The position numbers and the translations under genes are program-made. 64,000 nt of DNA from Gammaproteobacteria bacterium (GTDB lineage: Bacteria; Pseudomonadota; Gammaproteobacteria; Xanthomonadales; Marinicellaceae). The stretch's first letter is position 1. The number at the start of each line of letters is the position of its first letter. Location: NCBI GenBank assembly GCA_041395445.1, contig JAWLAO010000003.1, positions 310,001-374,000 on the forward strand. Reading direction: 5' to 3'. The notes under the pieces are model-generated. The model did not search any database. It was not told the DNA's origin and saw only the letters and a list, made by a program, of their open reading frames with translations. Shown piece after piece: positions 63,077 through 64,000 of the stretch.

Positions 63077-64000
63077 TTAAATACTGTGTAATTTCAATTC
63101 GGGTGTGGACCTGTTTAAATTAACCGGAAAAGAGGCTAATATTTGTGCGACTTTCATGGCTATTTTCAAACCGGTTTGAGAAACTTCAGAGTCATTTCCC
63201 CATACTTTTTCAGGCTTTCCATTATCCATTTGTTCACGAATACTTATGTTTAAAGGAAGTTTACCCAGAAGCTGAGTAGAAAACTTTTCTTGCATGCGCT
63301 GTCCCGCACCTTTACCAAAAATTTCAAACTCGTGATTGCAGTTCGGACAATGAAACAAACTCATATTTTCAATTACTCCTAATACTGGCAACTCGACTTT
63401 TTTAAACATATTAAAAGCCTTTTGTGCATCAATCAATGAAATATCCTGAGGTGTAGTCACTATTACTGTGGCAGTTACCGGAATTTTTTGCACCATTGTT
63501 AGCTGAATATCGCCGGTTCCGGGTGGTAAATCAATCAGCAAATAGTCAATATCGCCCCAACGAGTTTCTTCCACCATTTGCATCAATGCACGAGTAATCA
63601 TCGAGCCCCGCCAGATTGCCGGAGACTCTTCGTCAATCATGTAACCCAAAGACATGCTTCGGATTCCATTGGCATTTACAGGAATGAAACTTTTATTATC
63701 CGGTGAACCCGGTTTGCCGTAATCTCCCAGCATTCTGGGCATACTAGGACCGTAAATATCAGCATCCAGAATTGCCACTTTGGCTCCAAGTTTTTGCAGC
63801 GATTTGGCCAACATGACTGTGACGGTGGATTTGCCGACACCACCTTTTCCCGAAGCAACGGCAATAATATTTTTAATTCCATCAATAGGCTCAATTCCTT
63901 GCTTGGTTTTGTGAGGTGCGATTTTTGAAGAAATTTTTAAATTCTGGATTTCACAACCTTGCAACGAACTTGATATTTGTTGCTCGAATCCTTCAAAGGG
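63077..64000 (-). CDS. mrp: Mrp/ApbC family Fe-S carrier ATPase (5' end outside window)
   Basis: The frame is open to the last base of the window, so the N-terminal MIP18/DUF59-like part is cut off; 307 residues are visible. The deviant Walker A reads VASGKGGVGKSTVTVMLA, followed by ILDADIYGPSMPRMLG and DYLLIDLPPGTGDIQLTM. The cluster-binding CxxC is in NMSLFHCPNCNHEFEIFGKG. Mrp proteins assemble and deliver 4Fe-4S clusters. This Fe-S carrier lies upstream of dcd. A TTG at 63964 is only the first internal start-like codon, not the true start. Confidence 0.95.
   Translation of the reverse strand, partial: PFEGFEQQISSSLQGCEIQNLKISSKIAPHKTKQGIEPIDGIKNIIAVASGKGGVGKSTVTVMLAKSLQKLGAKVAILDADIYGPSMPRMLGDYGKPGSPDNKSFIPVNANGIRSMSLGYMIDEESPAIWRGSMITRALMQMVEETRWGDIDYLLIDLPPGTGDIQLTMVQKIPVTATVIVTTPQDISLIDAQKAFNMFKKVELPVLGVIENMSLFHCPNCNHEFEIFGKGAGQRMQEKFSTQLLGKLPLNISIREQMDNGKPEKVWGNDSEVSQTGLKIAMKVAQILASFPVNLNRSTPELKLHSI

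Overview
The window looks like a stretch of a low-GC (roughly 40% by eye) gammaproteobacterial chromosome. Housekeeping blocks of that group are present: sspA-sspB, dacA-ybeD-lipB-lipA, mreBCD-mrdA-rodA-mltB, gatCAB, rppH, dcd and mrp. Two secreted proteins end in the tail LIF(E/A)NGF(D/E), which I associate with Marinicella-like and Xanthomonadales-like bacteria. A Marinicella-like marine bacterium is my best guess; this is inference, not a computed placement.

Layout. 1-5.7 kb: the end of an MscS-type channel, a decayed symporter remnant, and an ABC export operon with one ATPase, three different periplasmic adaptors and one MacB-like permease. 5.8-9.1 kb: a 1090-residue secreted protein with 14 FG-GAP propeller repeats. 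9.2-11.2 kb: sspA, sspB, a DUF962 membrane protein and a convergent exosortase. 11.2-16.6 kb: a possible small RNA or attenuator, an OmpR-type two-component system, dacA and the lipoate genes. 16.6-22.1 kb is a worn accessory zone: a LEA-like lipoprotein, a broken HEPN-like gene, an IS256-family element whose transposase has five frameshifts, a small membrane protein, and blaI followed by an M56 sensor gene carrying three in-frame stop codons. 22.1-26.5 kb: a 1453-residue three-domain glycosyltransferase on the minus strand.

26.7-38.4 kb is the most striking region: a tightly overlapping 14-gene operon with the gene order of the archaeal Mbx/Mbs (sulfane reductase) complex, ABCD(E)FGHH'MJKLN. 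It combines an Mrp-type Na+/H+ antiporter module with NuoH/B/C/D-like subunits. The large subunit keeps only one cysteine of each NiFe CxxC pair. The ferredoxin subunit N is fused to a GltD/NfnL-like FAD-NAD(P) reductase, and a ferritin-like diiron protein closes the operon. A perfect FNR-type palindrome lies in front. I infer an NAD(P)H-fed, ion-pumping oxidoreductase whose electron acceptor cannot be read from sequence.

38.5-64 kb: a broken Kelch-like secreted protein, mutL with the endonuclease motif, an HPP protein and an M23 peptidase; a Fur-box-controlled operon for a flavinylated extracytosolic redox protein (outer-membrane protein, FMN-binding protein, ApbE, four-helix membrane protein); deaD, a TPR-sulfotransferase, comEA, a 600-bp repeat-rich intergenic region, the elongasome operon, gatCAB, a PfkB kinase, rppH, dcd and a 5'-truncated mrp.

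Two themes cut across the window. At least five genes are disrupted (symporter, HEPN, transposase, M56, Kelch). Three genes have TATAAT exactly six bases before the start codon, suggesting leaderless mRNAs. I found no tRNA, rRNA or CRISPR array.
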